A DNA stretch of 64,000 nt from Metarhizium brunneum (Eukaryota; Ascomycota; Sordariomycetes; Hypocreales; Clavicipitaceae). Shown in pieces: positions 23,220 to 34,618 of this stretch. The notes beneath the pieces are model-generated. The model was given only the letters and a program-made list of their open reading frames with translations, did not search any database and was not told the DNA's origin. The stretch spans positions 806,001-870,000 of the forward strand of contig NC_089427.1 of the NCBI RefSeq assembly GCF_013426205.1, read 5' to 3'. Each line of letters begins with the position of its first letter. The stretch's first letter is position 1. The position numbers and the translations under genes are program-made.

Positions 23220-25134
23220 ATGCAGCTGAGCCCTTTACAATCGCGGCTTGTCGCGTCGCTGACCGCTACCATTTGTGTGGTGGCATTGTATTTGTTGCTC
23301 TCGTCGCCCAAGGGAGCTCTCGCCGCTGAGCTACCTCGCGACTCATCCTTGTGGATGGATCTGACCATTCCCGATACCGACAGAACCGAATTACAGACCT
23401 CATCGTACGAACCAATATTTAGCTTTTTCACCCGCAGCATACTCGGACGAGCCCAAGATGTTACGCCACTCGAGAACAACAGGCCCTTGGGATTGAATGT
23501 CGGTCCGGGCTCCCAACCGGTATGCTACCTTGTCAAGAAGGGTTCATTAGGGGCTGGCCGAGACCCCCGTAAAATCTATATATCGGCAAACACATGTTTG
23601 CAACCGACGACCAAGGCGGGCAAGAAGGCCATGTCCCCCGGCCAGTTGACCTTGTTCGTATCAAACAATACCGACGCAGGATGCCCCCAGATTACAAGCG
23701 CGGGCAATGGCGTCGAAGCCAAAGGATTCACCTCCAAAGTTTTTACGGAAGGCGCCGTCACATTTAGCGTCAACTCGACCAATGATGTCTATGTCGCAGT
23801 CTACGCCCCCAAGCTGTCCGATGATTTCGAGGGGACTTACAACTTTGAAATAGCGGCTTCGAATACCACGTATTTTCACCGATATAAAGCAAGTGGCGGT
23901 GCAGAGCTTCTCTGGATGGATAGTGACTCAACCTCGGCCCTGCTTGTGACGCGAAATCTTACCGACGACGTCAGCAACCTTCGACACGTAATGAGCGAGG
24001 ATCCGCCCTATCAGCTATACGTCAGTGGCAAAGATACAACGTCGTTGGATGGGATGCGCCGTTCAGCGTGCGGTTTCCAGAAGAACGCTCTCATTGGGGC
24101 TAATAACCAGGGCAACGCGAAGAATAATGCCATGGTCAAGACGGCTATGACGCTTCGAGGACCAGGAGGGCTACCAAAGCAGCAGTTCTATGTTGTGGGA
24201 CTCAACGCGACGTCGGCTTACAGCGGCGTATTGGTAAAGCCTGCTAATGTCACTGTAAATTCAAAGCGACAGGTGGGCGGTAGTGATGTTCCAACGAACC
24301 CGGGCAGCATTGTTTTCCAGGCAACATCATTTCAGACCAACGCTGGTAAGTTGAAAAACTTGTCGCCTCTGGCTCGTCTTTCCCGTCCATGTCGTGATTT
24401 TTGTGTGGAATCCCCAAAAGCAACACATTGCTAACAATCTTGCAGCACCGAATTGCAAAGTGGTGACGGACTTGGAATTCTGTGACGAAATTCAATATGC
24501 GGTGCCTGGAAATGACGGGAAATACAACAACACGGAGCTGGCAAAGGCTTATGATAACTATGCCAAGAGCATGTACGACAACTTTCTCAAAGTCATGATG
24601 CAAGTACAATGCGAGACGGATCGGACCTCAAGATACTCGCTGGCTAGAACGTGCGATGATTGCAAAAATGCGTACAAAAGATGGCTCTGCACCGTCAGCA
24701 TCCCTCGATGCGAAGACTTCCAGGGCGAGTCGCGATTCAGTGTTATCCGCAACGTCGGCCAGCCGTTTCCCAACGGCACAATGCTACCTACTGATGTCCA
24801 AACGAATTTAGCACTGGTGCCATCTCAGAATGCGTCACGAAATGCATTCATTGACACAGATATTCAACCCGGACCGTACAGGGAAATCATGCCCTGCGAA
24901 GACATTTGCTACCAAGTGGTTCAGAGCTGCCCGTCAAAGATTGGCTTCAAGTGTCCACAAGAGGGCATGTACGCTTTCAACGTGAGCTACGGAAAACGAG
25001 ACAACGACAACTCGACTGTGTCATGCAATTATCCAGGCGAGGCGCGAACCCCCGTCAATGGAGCGGCAGCATTTATACCCAATCTGATGTTTTTGGCAGT
25101 CGTATTGTCATCGGGTCTTTTGTTACTGGGGTGA
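23220..25134 (+). CDS. MID1: Mid1, stretch-activated calcium-channel regulatory subunit
   Basis: Two exons, 23220-24345 and 24446-25134, 604 residues. A hydrophobic N-terminal segment (LVASLTATICVVALYLLLSS) acts as signal or anchor. The extracellular part carries many N-glycosylation sequons (NNT, NST, NTT, NLT, NAT, NVT). The C-terminal half is cysteine-rich, with CKVVTDLEFCDEIQYAVPG, CETD, CDDCKNAYKRWLC and PCEDICYQVVQSCPSKIGFKC, the Mid1 hallmark. A hydrophobic C-terminal tail (FIPNLMFLAVVLSSGLLLLG) could be a GPI or membrane anchor. In fungi Mid1 partners with Cch1 in the high-affinity calcium influx system for mating, cell-wall stress and hyphal growth. Intron: GTAAGT donor, GCTAAC branch and TGCAG acceptor. 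Confidence 0.93.
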
Positions 25135-25540
25135 TTGAGGATGATTACAAGACGAACATAGAAAGTCCATTTGGTAGGGTTGTAAAACATCATTTGGCGG
25201 CGTTGAGCGAATCTGGGTTCTTTTCTTCGACTTTTTGGATTCATAGACCAAGCTTTTAGTAGACATTGGTGGTATCGGGTCAGAATTACTCACTGCGCCT
25301 TTATATTTCCTAACGATATTATCTAGACGACGCTGTGCATCCATGAGCTTGGCAGCAGAACGCTTGGCAACCTGCACTCAAACCTATTTTATTCTATACA
25401 GCACGGAAATGACTACACTGATTTCAAAGAGACGTATGCGATTTGAAGAGTAGCTGCCTGTCTTCTAAATGCCGAAGCCCCTCCAATTGACCCCTCACTC
25501 GTCTGTAGTCCGCAGTGGGGTTTACACTAGGCCATGGTTA
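25123..25540 (-). other. Possible small unrecognised gene or gene end, minus strand
   Basis: An open frame of 84 codons (25377-25123) overlaps the MID1 stop by 12 nt on the opposite strand. It reads VAKRSAAKLMDAQRRLDNIV then a Lys-rich KKSKKRTQIR tail, and follows a good acceptor (GAGTGCAG at about 25373). A plausible 47-nt intron (GTGTAG...GTGCAG) would join it to an upstream stretch ending ATLQIAYVSLKS. I could not find a convincing start codon. It may be a small coiled-coil gene, a decayed gene, or chance. Confidence 0.2.
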
Positions 25541-25656
25541 CGAGCGAGCTTCATTCCAACATCGTATTCGCAGGTTCATTAAATCTTGAATTCTCAGTCG
25601 CATCAAAGCTGATTCGAAATACAAACGTGCTTCTACAGCCACAGCTAGCCTCGACA

Positions 25657-26878
25657 ATGACAACACACTCTCTCCAGCCCGTGGACAACGTCGTCCACGG
25701 CCGCCTGGCATTGGTCACCGGCGCAACGTTAGCCATCTCCTTCCTGCCCGTACATGCACCCGAACAAAAGCATCCGGATACTAACTTGCCACGCAATACC
25801 AACAGCGGAGGCATCGGCTCGGCGTGTGCCAAAGCCCTCGCCGCGGAAGGATGCGATGTTGTCCTTCACTACTCATCCAGCCAAGTACAGCCCACCTCAG
25901 CCTCCCGGACCACGACACCAAGATAACGAGAGGAAAAGACAAAACTAAAATGAGCCCAGGAAAAGGCAGACACCCTCGTTAACGAACTCCAACGGCTTCA
26001 TCCGAAACAACTCTTTAGCACGGCCCGCGCAGACCTCTCCTCTCGCGAAGCCACCCGCCTGCTGGTCCCCGACGTGCTCTCCAACCCTGCCATCAGCGTC
26101 AGACACAAGGCCATCTCCATCCTGGTCGCTAATGCCGGCACAGGCCGCCGCATCAGAGACATCAAGGACATTGAGGAAGACGACTGGGACCTCACCTTGG
26201 AGATTAATGCGCGGAGCCAGTTTGTCGTCACCAAGGCGTGCCTGCCGGGCATGAGGGGGCAAGGCTGGGGGCGGGTGATTCTGGTGGGCAGCATCGCGAG
26301 CAGGGGAGGGGGCATCAACGGGTGTCATTACGCAGCGAGCAAAGGCGCCATGACGTGAGTGCAGCGAGTGTCCCGTGACTGGTATCTTGGAGCCTTGTGG
26401 TGCTGAGTGTCTTGTCCCCGCAGGTCAATGGGGTTGAATCTGGCGACGATTCTGGCCCCCGAAGGCGTCACGGTTAATATTGTGAGTTTTCCTCGTCGAC
26501 TCCCACATGCCGCCTGCGTCGAAACTCACGGCATCCAGGTCCAACCCGCCATGATAGGCGCCACGGGCATGATTCCCACGCCAAAGGCAACGTGCGTACC
26601 ACCTCTCCTTGTCACTGTTGAATACTTACCAACACGAGACAGTACCTGGCAAAGCAACACCGACCCGGAAGAACTTAGGTCGACGGATCCGGGTCTCGCT
26701 ATTGCCAGCAGCGTGCCCGTCCACAGACTGGGAGCGCCTGAAGAAGTGGCAAACATCGTCGTCTTGTGAGTGTAGATTTGGCTTTTCGCAAGTATCGGGG
26801 CTAATGTGCTGGGTTAGGTTTGCGAAAACGGGGTATATGACGGGGCAGGAGGTCCTTGTTGCTGGAGGATTGCGGTAG
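25657..26878 (+). CDS. Short-chain dehydrogenase/reductase (SDR), seven exons
   Basis: Model: exons 25657-25727, 25806-25884, 25960-26354, 26424-26481, 26539-26591, 26643-26765 and 26818-26878, 279 residues. The Rossmann nucleotide-binding motif TGATGGIG at about 21-28 spans the first intron. The NAG motif (LVANAGTG) and the catalytic Tyr174/Lys178 (YAASK), with an upstream Ser in LVGSIAS, are all present. It ends YMTGQEVLVAGGLR, the typical SDR C-terminus. This is a classical SDR, probably NAD(P)H-dependent, similar to 3-oxoacyl-ACP reductase-like enzymes; the substrate cannot be told. Six introns in under 1.3 kb is dense. It is the last conserved-looking gene before the repeat-rich island, so it could be conserved metabolism or accessory metabolism. 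Confidence 0.85.
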
Positions 26879-28046
26879 CACAAACACTTGACAGATGAGT
26901 GATGGCAGTTTAGCAGGGCTAAAAAAAGTGAAGACGTTACATTGCTGTCGAGACGTCAACCTGCGTTAGCCGTATCCGTGTACCAACCTGTGCATTCATC
27001 AGTGAAGCATGCTCTCCTCATTAAGCACGTATAACCACGGCGGCTCGCAAAGCTTGAGATCCTACACTGTTGGTCTGTATATCTCAGGGACTGAGTTTGC
27101 GAGTATAAAAGATGGATCCGCTACGGAGATGCAGATTGTCTACGGAACAGGCTACAATACGTTTGTCTGGTGAGAGGGCCGACCATGTAGCGGTATTCTA
27201 ATTGTAATCTTCCTGCTTAGGTTGGCCGGGAGCTCTTTTTGACCTAGTACAAGCTAAAGGAACGTCAAAAGGGAGAAAGGCTTGTCTCTGCCGACTTCCA
27301 AGCTATTGAACCTGCTGGCCGGCCATGGAATTTTGCATAGCACTCGGCTTGCAAGATGGCCTCTGCGAACGCTTGTCCTGATAGCACAAAAGACAGCTGT
27401 AAGATATGGATGTAGATATGATAGCCCTTGGTTCTTCTATATTCGGCGAGAGGATATGCAGGGCGTCTTATACACGTTAGTTTTCATACTTATCCAGCGT
27501 CTCTTCTCAATGCCTCTACGTCAGCGCCAACCGATACCGCCTTCACCCTACCAATCTAAACGACAAGGAATGAGCTAGATGATGCATCGAGACTGTCCCG
27601 AATATTCGGCGTCTTTGGAAAAGCGCGTGAGGTACTAGCATTAGCACGAGGACGAATTTCTGATCCGATAAAGCAAGGTAAATACTTACGACTCACTAGC
27701 AGTAGCATCTTCTGGGATAACAATGGCGACATGCACAATATAAGTCGGTATACCATGCTTACGATTATAATAGTTAGTTCCTGGAGTCATCAAGTAAAGA
27801 GAGAAGGGGAATCCCGACCGTGTCCGTCTTTCGTCCGTGTCATCTTCAGCTGTTCACCGGGATAAACACCCGTATCGCGCTGCGCATACTCGCTATTATC
27901 AGCTTCATAAAGTTCGTAGCGGAAGACGTTTGCCTACTAACATGTACCTTCTAATATGTTATAGTATTTAATATACTGTGGTACATGGAAGTATAAAATG
28001 TGATAGCTAGGTATTTAGCCTAGCTCAATACCTTTTGCCTCTCGCC
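26879..28046. other. AT-rich non-coding edge of the accessory island
   Basis: No supportable gene. Composition shifts to AT-rich with TATAT stretches, most visible around 27950-28010. An open frame at 27282-27578 has random composition. This marks the change from the conserved block to the repeat-rich region. Confidence 0.45.
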
Positions 28047-28228
28047 TGTCACACGGTTACGCGAGAGCTACGACCACGGGACATAGGGCACAAGACTCAC
28101 CGACTTCTTGCAGAAATAGACCTCGTTGGCCATGTATGTCTTGAGGAAAACCAAGGAGCTTTCATAGCAAAGACTGTTATTAGATGAATTGAGTTATTGA
28201 CCCCAAGCCCTCACTGACCCTTATCACA
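28047..28228 (+). repeat. Diverged solo LTR (family 2) with near-perfect target duplication
   Basis: Begins TGTCACACGGTTACGCGAG and ends CCCTTATCACA. The internal motifs CTCACCGACTTCTTG, AGGAAAACCAAGGA and GACTGTTATTAG match the copy at 37943. It is flanked by TCGCC on the left and TCACC on the right, a 5-bp duplication with one transition. No retrotransposon internal region adjoins it. Confidence 0.8.
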
Positions 28229-28670
28229 TCACCTTAGAAACACGATGTGGATGCCGAAAAAACATGGCGAACAAGGCTTAGAGCACCTATGATACCCTAG
28301 GAACTGACCTTGCTTATCGACTTTATAAGACGTAACTCTCTTGGTGTGAGTCTTTGATATATATGAGCCTCTTGTCTCCGAAGCTATTATGTTGTCATGG
28401 CCAACTTTTCTGATGTCGCCGACATTATGAACCAATTTTCGCCATTTGTAAACGGCCCCCCACTTGGCTCTGTATTCATTTCAATAGCAAAAGTGCCCCC
28501 TGCGTCCTCGGGTTTGCGGCGCTCTCTTGCGTAAACTTTACGATCTCTTTGAGGGTGTGATTTGTCGCAATTCTTCTTTGATGAATTGCTGTTGAAACGT
28601 ATAGTCTAAGGAAATGCTAATATTCATCGCCATACATGTAATGGACAAATGTTTCGAATAAAACTTTGCA

Positions 28671-28974
28671 ATGCAGCAATTCGCTTCGTTCAACAATGTC
28701 ATGAATGGGTTCCATTACAAGGTCGGATTCACCCCAAGGACATCGGTATGTACCACTCACTGGTGTCGCCAAACGCCTAGCACTGCGTCTTAAGCTAATG
28801 TAAAACTCTCACAGGAAATGATCTCGTAAGTGTCCCAGAGAAAAACGCTCGGTCCGGAAAGTTACGTGGAAATGTTACGTGCTGAGCTTCAACCATCATT
28901 TTAGGCAGGAATCAGTCGCACTTCTGCGAAATCATGTGACGACAGCAATTTCAGCTGATTATTGGCGACTATGA
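28671..28974 (+). other. Possible small spliced gene or gene remnant
   Basis: An ATG at 28671 opens MQQFASFNNVMNGFHYKVGF and reaches a good donor (TCG|GTATGT). A CTCACAG acceptor and a second GTAAGT..TTTTAG intron keep the frame to a stop at about 28974. The product would be only about 50 residues and I do not recognise it. A coding-looking stretch further on (29068-29243, acidic then MTTREWRRQRREG) may be the 3' part of the same decayed gene. Confidence 0.2.
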
Positions 28975-29538
28975 GACCTGCTGACGGAAACCGTGGTTGT
29001 CAGTTCTAGGTAGACTCGCACAAAGGTCCTAGCAGCCTGCTATTAGCTTCTCAAGCACTATACGTAGCGGCATCCGCTGAGACATCTATTGACATCACCG
29101 AAGACGACGAGGGCGAGTATAAAGATGTTTCAAGAGCTAATGAGGAAGACGAGCCGGCATCCATGACTACCAGGGAATGGCGTCGACAACGCAGGGAAGG
29201 CTTAAGGGGGGTCTTTGAAGTACTCTGCGGCACAGAAGAGTAGTGAAAGCTCCTTGGGAATCCCATGGCATTCTGGTCTATTCTTTCTTCAACTCAGTCT
29301 TGTGTATCGATGGTATTCAAGGACTCCCATTTTCGGTCGGTTGGTATGATCGACTGTCAGCAACACCGACGTATGCCATAACTTCGGTTAGCACATCTTT
29401 GGCGCGATCAAACGAATATTGTAATAACAGGAGGAACCATTCAGTTGCTTCTGGACTGGAATCTTCCCAGATGAAACATAGTTGGACAGCAGTACTGCCA
29501 CCCAAGCATCGGGTACTACCCTTTCTTCTACATGCTTC

Positions 29539-29955
29539 TTAGCCCTGGCGTCGCCGGGCCAGGGCCAGATCCCGTTCCATCTGCCGTTGTGTCCCCCTGC
29601 GGTTTACCATCTTGCCGGTATGATCCCGAAACCCATATTCCCAGATATGCTCCTCGGGATGCGCGCGAGACCGAAACATAGGGGCCGCACGGGGCGGCAA
29701 ACGGGGATCGGCGCTATATCGCCACAGCAATTCGATGGCACGGCGCGCGGCTGTGCTTGCTGCGCTTGCTAGGTGCGCCTCTTGTTCTTGTAAGTGAAGG
29801 AGGAAGTTGCTGCGTAAGAGCCAAGATTTCCCGTAGTCGGGACACGACGCAAGTTTGCACGGGTAAGCCCAAACTTCCCCGGGAGGTGGAGGATCGTTGT
29901 CTACCTCGTCATCCGACTCTGAAGGGATAGATGTGATGATAGTGGAGCGATCCAT
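29539..29955 (-). CDS. 138-residue protein with C2H2-like motif, accessory hypothetical
   Basis: Single-exon frame of 138 residues. The acidic N-terminus (SESDDEVDNDPPPPGEVW) is followed by a zinc-finger-like Cys/His set: C33 and C38 in YPCKLASCPDYGKSW, then H54 and H60 in LLHLQEQEAH. A Trp/Arg-rich C-terminus (ELLWRYSADPRLPPRAAP, IWEYGF) follows. The finger spacing is close to, but not exactly, a canonical C2H2. I believe similar small proteins occur among dispensable or repeat-linked genes of Hypocreales, but I cannot name the function. It sits among degenerate LTRs and could be a pseudogene fragment. The start at 29955 is the only in-frame Met before the acidic region. Confidence 0.45.
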   Translation of the reverse strand: MDRSTIITSIPSESDDEVDNDPPPPGEVWAYPCKLASCPDYGKSWLLRSNFLLHLQEQEAHLASAASTAARRAIELLWRYSADPRLPPRAAPMFRSRAHPEEHIWEYGFRDHTGKMVNRRGTQRQMERDLALARRRQG

Positions 29956-30066
29956 GTTGTTTGTGCAGACCGGCTGGAATGAATGATGCTGCGCACTCTT
30001 GATGTCGTAGCCAGAAAGGTGTCGTGGGGTTATGCCACTATGAAGGGGTTTCCAGACAAGGCTGAG

Positions 30067-30252
30067 TGTGACAAGGGCTGGTAGAGTGCTTAGATTTGAT
30101 AGTCCAATTCATCCAATAACCCTCTTTGGTATTAAAGGACGTTAGTATTCCTTGAGGACTAGTTGATTAGAGAGCTTCTATTTATACAAGACGTTGGTGA
30201 GAGAATTCTGCCTCGGGCCCCGTGATCATAGTCCTCGTGTAACCGTGTGACG
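30067..30252 (-). repeat. Solo LTR (family 2), minus orientation
   Basis: On the plus strand it starts TGTGACAAGGGCTGG and ends GTGTAACCGTGTGACG, the reverse complement of the family-2 LTR. The ends correspond to TGTYACACGG...CCCTTGTCACA with one terminal mutation. Internal matches include CTTGTATAAATAGA and ACCAAAGAGGGTTATT on the complementary strand. No target duplication is recognisable. Confidence 0.75.
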
Positions 30253-31358
30253 CCAAACCAGCTGCATTCATGCCCAACGAATCATTGATATGGCGCTACG
30301 CGTCATGTAGCTGAATCATCATGGTGCAACGTCAACGATACGACGTAGAAGCTGACAGTCGGGTGCAACGGCAAGGCTGAGAGCAACAGTTGAATGGCCA
30401 ACGAGCCGAGGATGCAAGAGAAAGACAAGTCTTGTTGCCGGAATCTGAGATGGCCATTAAAAGACGATAGAATACCAATAGCGTCTGGGTTAGTGCTAAG
30501 ATCTTGCAAGCTATACAGCCTCTTAACGACTTTTATCTATGTTTTTACCCCGTTTCAACGAACCAAGTCATTCCACCACATGGGCTCAACATGGCCGGCA
30601 CCCCGTATATACGGCCGGGTGTCTTGAATGCCTATAGTGCTTTATTCCAAGTCTTGATTTACTCTTCTAGAGACTCGCAGTCCTTGTTTAAAGACCCAAG
30701 CCTTGAGCAATTCCCTCTCCCTTGAACGGCAGAAAGATTTATTCGACAAGACTAGTATATGAGCGGCGTATAAGACAATCTCTAATCCTGCCTGACAAGA
30801 GATTCCTCCATCTTATAATATACGTGTGCTGCAAAGGGATGGCCGTAAGATGATTTAAACACGGCTATGAAAAAGGCTGTGTGATATGAAAAGGTGTACT
30901 GTTGCATTCAACACGGAATATAGAAAGCTTTTCAGTCGGCATAGCCGAGGTAATAGAAGAGTCCAACGTAATTGCACAGCGACTATTGGCGGGACTGTAG
31001 TATTAACCGTCTTGGCCAAAGGGTAAAGAATCCCCCCCAACCTAGGCAATCTTTTATCCACCGCGTATTCGATACAAAACGTTACGCACCACGATTCTCT
31101 TTGGTATAAGAATTAAATAATTTTTCATTTCTATATAAGAGCAACCTTTGCTATTTAGTAGCTACTAATATAGCACCATCTTTTTAATAGCATTCAACCG
31201 CTTGAGGCAACTATACATAATAACACAAATCCCTGCAAGGCAAGTAGCGCGCCAAGGCTTTTTGCAGAGATTGTCGAGGTTTTCGAAAGGTACGAATTTC
31301 CAAGCCTGATACACAATACTCGCGCATTGCGGCTTCCTGGCCTCTACCCAGGCAGCTA
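30253..31358. other. Repeat-rich interval without a gene
   Basis: 1.1 kb, AT-rich, with scattered short matches to LTR-like sequence and TATA runs around 31100-31200. No open frame has coding character. Confidence 0.4.
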
Positions 31359-32148
31359 TTACTCCAGCTTGCAGTAGATGGTGTTCTAGAATTAGCAGTC
31401 AGTATGTTTGTATGAGACGAGTCTAGGCGAACTTGGTGACTTACAGGAGAAAAGCCGGCTCTCTTACCGAAGCCGCCCCTGTTGGAAAGCCCGTATTCAC
31501 ACGTCTTGCACTATATAAGTCGGCTGCGTTAGCATGTATTTTCTTTTCTTGGTCTTGATCCAAGTGGAAGCACCTACCACTCCTGCCTCGGCACAAAGCT
31601 CGGGAAGCATGCTCATCGGATAGCAATTCTTGTCTTCGCTGCTGCAAGATCCGGGATTGCCTTTAGGCCATTCATTGCAGTAGAAGACGTTGCCCTCCTG
31701 GGGACCTCGTGTTAGCAGCAGAAAAGGTGCTTGAGGAGGAGAACAAGGGTGCAAGTACCTGTACTTCGCAGCCATCGATGAGGGTAAGGACGCCGTTGTT
31801 CAAGGCAACAAAGTTCTGCGGCGTCTACGGCAAGGTTAGCCAGAAAGGTTTGTACGGACATGACGAATGCTGGCGCACCGAGTTTTTGGATCCGATTTGC
31901 TTCCCGAGGCCACATCTCTTGACGTTGCCCCAGAAGATGAAGTCGGCAGGTGATGGGACACTATCCAGCTTCTTCTCGGCCAGACTGTCTGTGATGCATT
32001 TCTCGGTGTCTGTCTTGCACTGGGACATGTTGATGTTTTCGGCTCTCCCGCAAAGAACTTGGGCGCGGCGAGCAATCGCGTCACTCTGTTGGGCTTGCGG
32101 AATCGCCAGGGCGCCGGAGACAGCGAGCAGAACGGTTGGAAACTTCAT
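31359..32148 (-). CDS. Cysteine-rich secreted protein, effector-like
   Basis: Model: exons 32148-31879, 31824-31759, 31697-31578, 31510-31445 and 31385-31359, 182 residues. An N-terminal signal peptide (MKFPTVLLAVSGALAIPQA) is followed by a mature part with 12 cysteines, including CGRAENINMSQC, DGCEVQ, CNEWPKGNPGSC and CKTCEYG, ending NTIYCKLE. All four introns fall in phase 0 with good sites (GTGCGC..GTAG, GTACTT..CCAG, GTAGGT..ATAG, GTAAGT..CTAG). The protein is probably exported and disulfide-bonded. I do not recognise the family. It stands alone inside a repeat island, a common setting for fungal effector or host-interaction genes, but that role is inference. The 3' exons are short and should be confirmed from RNA. 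Confidence 0.7.
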
Positions 32149-33427
32149 CTTGGTAATCGAGGTGGTGATGGCTGACGGGCGAGCGATTGGCGAGCAGTAG
32201 AGGGAAATAGGCAACGGTGAAAGCCAAGGATGGTCAGCATGTCGATATTCACAGTCGACAGAGCGTGGAGCGTCCCTTTAATAGTCGTGCCGCGCCTTCG
32301 CTTTTTGGAGCTCGAAAGGAGTAGTTGAGGCTTCGAGTGGGACGTGGCACGAGCATCGGTCGTCTATACAAGATGCATAAATGAAGTTGGTCATGCCAAG
32401 ACTGGAAGAATAGAACGTCTTGTGCCCGAAGCACCACTATATCGTATAGTCGTGGCGCGGCAGCTATCAAATCCTAGTCGAGATCCGGCCGAGAGCTAAC
32501 CTATTCTATCCTAGACCGTCGGCTATATACAGCTCGTGGGTGCCGCTTCTCCATATACTCGTAAGGCGCTGGTCGGCAGTTGTTGCCCAAATTGACAAAT
32601 TACTGGTAGTACATACGTGTCAACGGTGAGCCCAGGGTTCTAATGTCTTTACAAATGTATTATTCATTATGCCCCGACTGCCTCTTGACCTCGGGAACCA
32701 GTTCTCCATCAGCTCCATTATAGTCTAGGGGAGCTCTGCTATCGGCCGCAGTCTGCCGCACAATGCGTGGAAATTACTACCGACATCACCAGGGACATGT
32801 GAACTGTGCGGTGACATGTATATCAGATACGTGACGCGGCCACGCCCGTTTGTTGGTTCTCTTGGTGTCATTGTAAATTATGCGCATGGCATTCTGTGGA
32901 GCCGCGTGCCACTTGGGAAATTTGAGCATCCGAGTCCGCGGAAGTAGGAAGAACAAAACGTTGCCATGTTGATCGAGGTCACATCTCGCAGGTATTGTAC
33001 ATGAACAATCCAATTACGAATATAAATACTGCACTGGCTTATCTCTCCACGAGTACGTCATCGAATGAGTCCTCAATCGGGCTTTCCAACAAGCCGGATT
33101 TTTTGGTGTCTTGCTATACAAAGGGCTTCAATTCCCTTGATGGATAGATTCAACCACGACCCAGGTCCACATTCAATTTCCAGAAATCAATAAACCACCA
33201 GAAGGCAGAGACAGCCAGCAAACACCGGGTGTTGTATGATTCTAGTTTTGTCATTTTCTCAGTTACAAAAGACATGGACACATCTTGACACTTGGTCCTT
33301 TAAAAAGAGCGGTTCACGATTGGTGACTATATATTGAATTGATTAGCGGAATTAGTCCTTTGTTCAATCCATCTGGCTACGGAGATGGAAGGCTCGCTTC
33401 CTAGGTAGTTGGTAGCTGACTGACCAG
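32149..33427. other. Non-coding interval downstream of a family-2 LTR pair
   Basis: 1.28 kb between the secreted-protein gene start and an LTR. It must contain the promoter of the minus-strand secreted protein on its left edge. No gene is supported. Confidence 0.4.
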
Positions 33428-33608
33428 TGTGACCACGGCTCAGTGAGGTTTGGAGGAATGACTTTATTCATCTAATAACAGTCCTTGGTGCTCAGGATTC
33501 TTCCTTTTCCTCAAAGCTTAGATGGACCAAAGAGCTCTACTTTTACAAGAAGCGACGAGCCTTGTGCCCTAGGTCTCGTCATCGTAGCCCTTGTGTAACC
33601 ATGTGACA
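33428..33608 (-). repeat. Solo LTR (family 2), minus orientation
   Basis: Plus-strand ends are TGTGACCACGG and GTGTAACCATGTGACA. The complementary strand carries GGTTACACAAGGGCTACG, ACGAGACCTAGGGCA and ACTGTTATTAGATGAAT, closely matching the copy at 37943. Flanking pentamers (ACCAG and CTAGT) do not match, so the duplication has been lost. Confidence 0.78.
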
Positions 33609-33689
33609 CTAGTTTATATTGAAGCTTAAATCCTTGTATAGGCTGCTGCATGACTAGGCTCGGAATGATGTGTTTAATTCAAACTATAA

Positions 33690-33870
33690 TAATCGACTTT
33701 AGGGTATCAAGGGCACTTGGTTTTCCATGAGGCCTCGAGGGACCGGAGGTCTGCAAATACAAGAAGTCGGTCAGGACTAGTGCCTGAGGTAGCTCTCGCT
33801 CAAGGCCGATTTCGGGTCTCGTCATCTTTTCTTTATTATTGTGTGACGGTTGTTGTGCAATGTGAGCCAA
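33690..33870 (-). repeat. Degenerate LTR fragment (family 2)
   Basis: The complementary strand has CCGACTTCTTGTATTTGCAGA, GGTCCCTCGAGGCCTC and GGAAAACCAAGTGCC, recognisable as family-2 LTR core. The ends are blurred and the segment is approximate. It lies 80 bp from another minus-strand copy. Confidence 0.55.
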
Positions 33871-34108
33871 CCGTGTGACTAGTCGCATCTGAATTTGGTC
33901 GTCTCCCTCGCTAAAAGACATAAACTACTCCAACACATCACCGCAACGCGCCAGCCCAGCTGCGACTGTTGAATGAACCAGCTTGCTTCTGCCGTTGGAA
34001 CGCACGTCCTCATGGTTTATTCGGAGACGGGCTTGGAACCAGTCCGCCGAGTCGAACCGCTTGCTCACATGTCGCAACACGTGCCTTGGCTGTGTAACAA
34101 ACAAAGTA

Positions 34109-34500
34109 CAGTGAACCGGGCCTATAACGATATGCTTCGCGAGGCCCCTCTTATCCGTTATTCGGCGACTATCGTAAAGGTGCGACTATTATAGGGCATA
34201 TATCTTTACACATATTTATCATGATATGGTATATTTACAAGGATAGGTCTGGTTTTTTTCTGACCACGTCACGGCTGGAAAAACGCGCTGTAGGCCTTAC
34301 ATGCGGGGCCTTATAGGCCTCAGCAGGCCCCTAATAACGATAAAAGCCCTGATTTGTATGGTGACTAAGCCTGATGCCTATAATATCGTCAGTAACCTAA
34401 CTATTAACGATTTACTAGGGAAAACCCTTAGATGACCGTGAATTATCGTAATAACCCGACTATCGCCAAGATACATGATCGTTATAGAGCAGGTTCACTG
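34109..34500. mobile_element. 392-bp MITE with CAGTGAACC inverted ends and TA target duplication
   Basis: The left end is TA-CAGTGAACCGGGCCTATAAC and the right end is the inverse, GTTATAGAGCAGGTTCACTG-TA. The two ends pair over about 27 bp with a few mismatches. A TA dinucleotide lies directly outside each end (34107-34108 and 34501-34502), as for Tc1/mariner/pogo-type insertions. Subterminal repeats of ATAACGAT/ATCGTTAT and ACTATCG occur several times. There is no transposase frame, so it is non-autonomous. It lies about 120 bp upstream of the MYND gene start. Confidence 0.82.
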
Positions 34501-34618
34501 TACTTGGCGTTCTGCAAAGCACACCGCCCACGAGAAAATTTGCTTTTCCAACTCTTGTCTCTGACATAGCAAACTTCACCAGCCTTCCACCACTTTTTCA
34601 GACAACTATCGACGCGCC

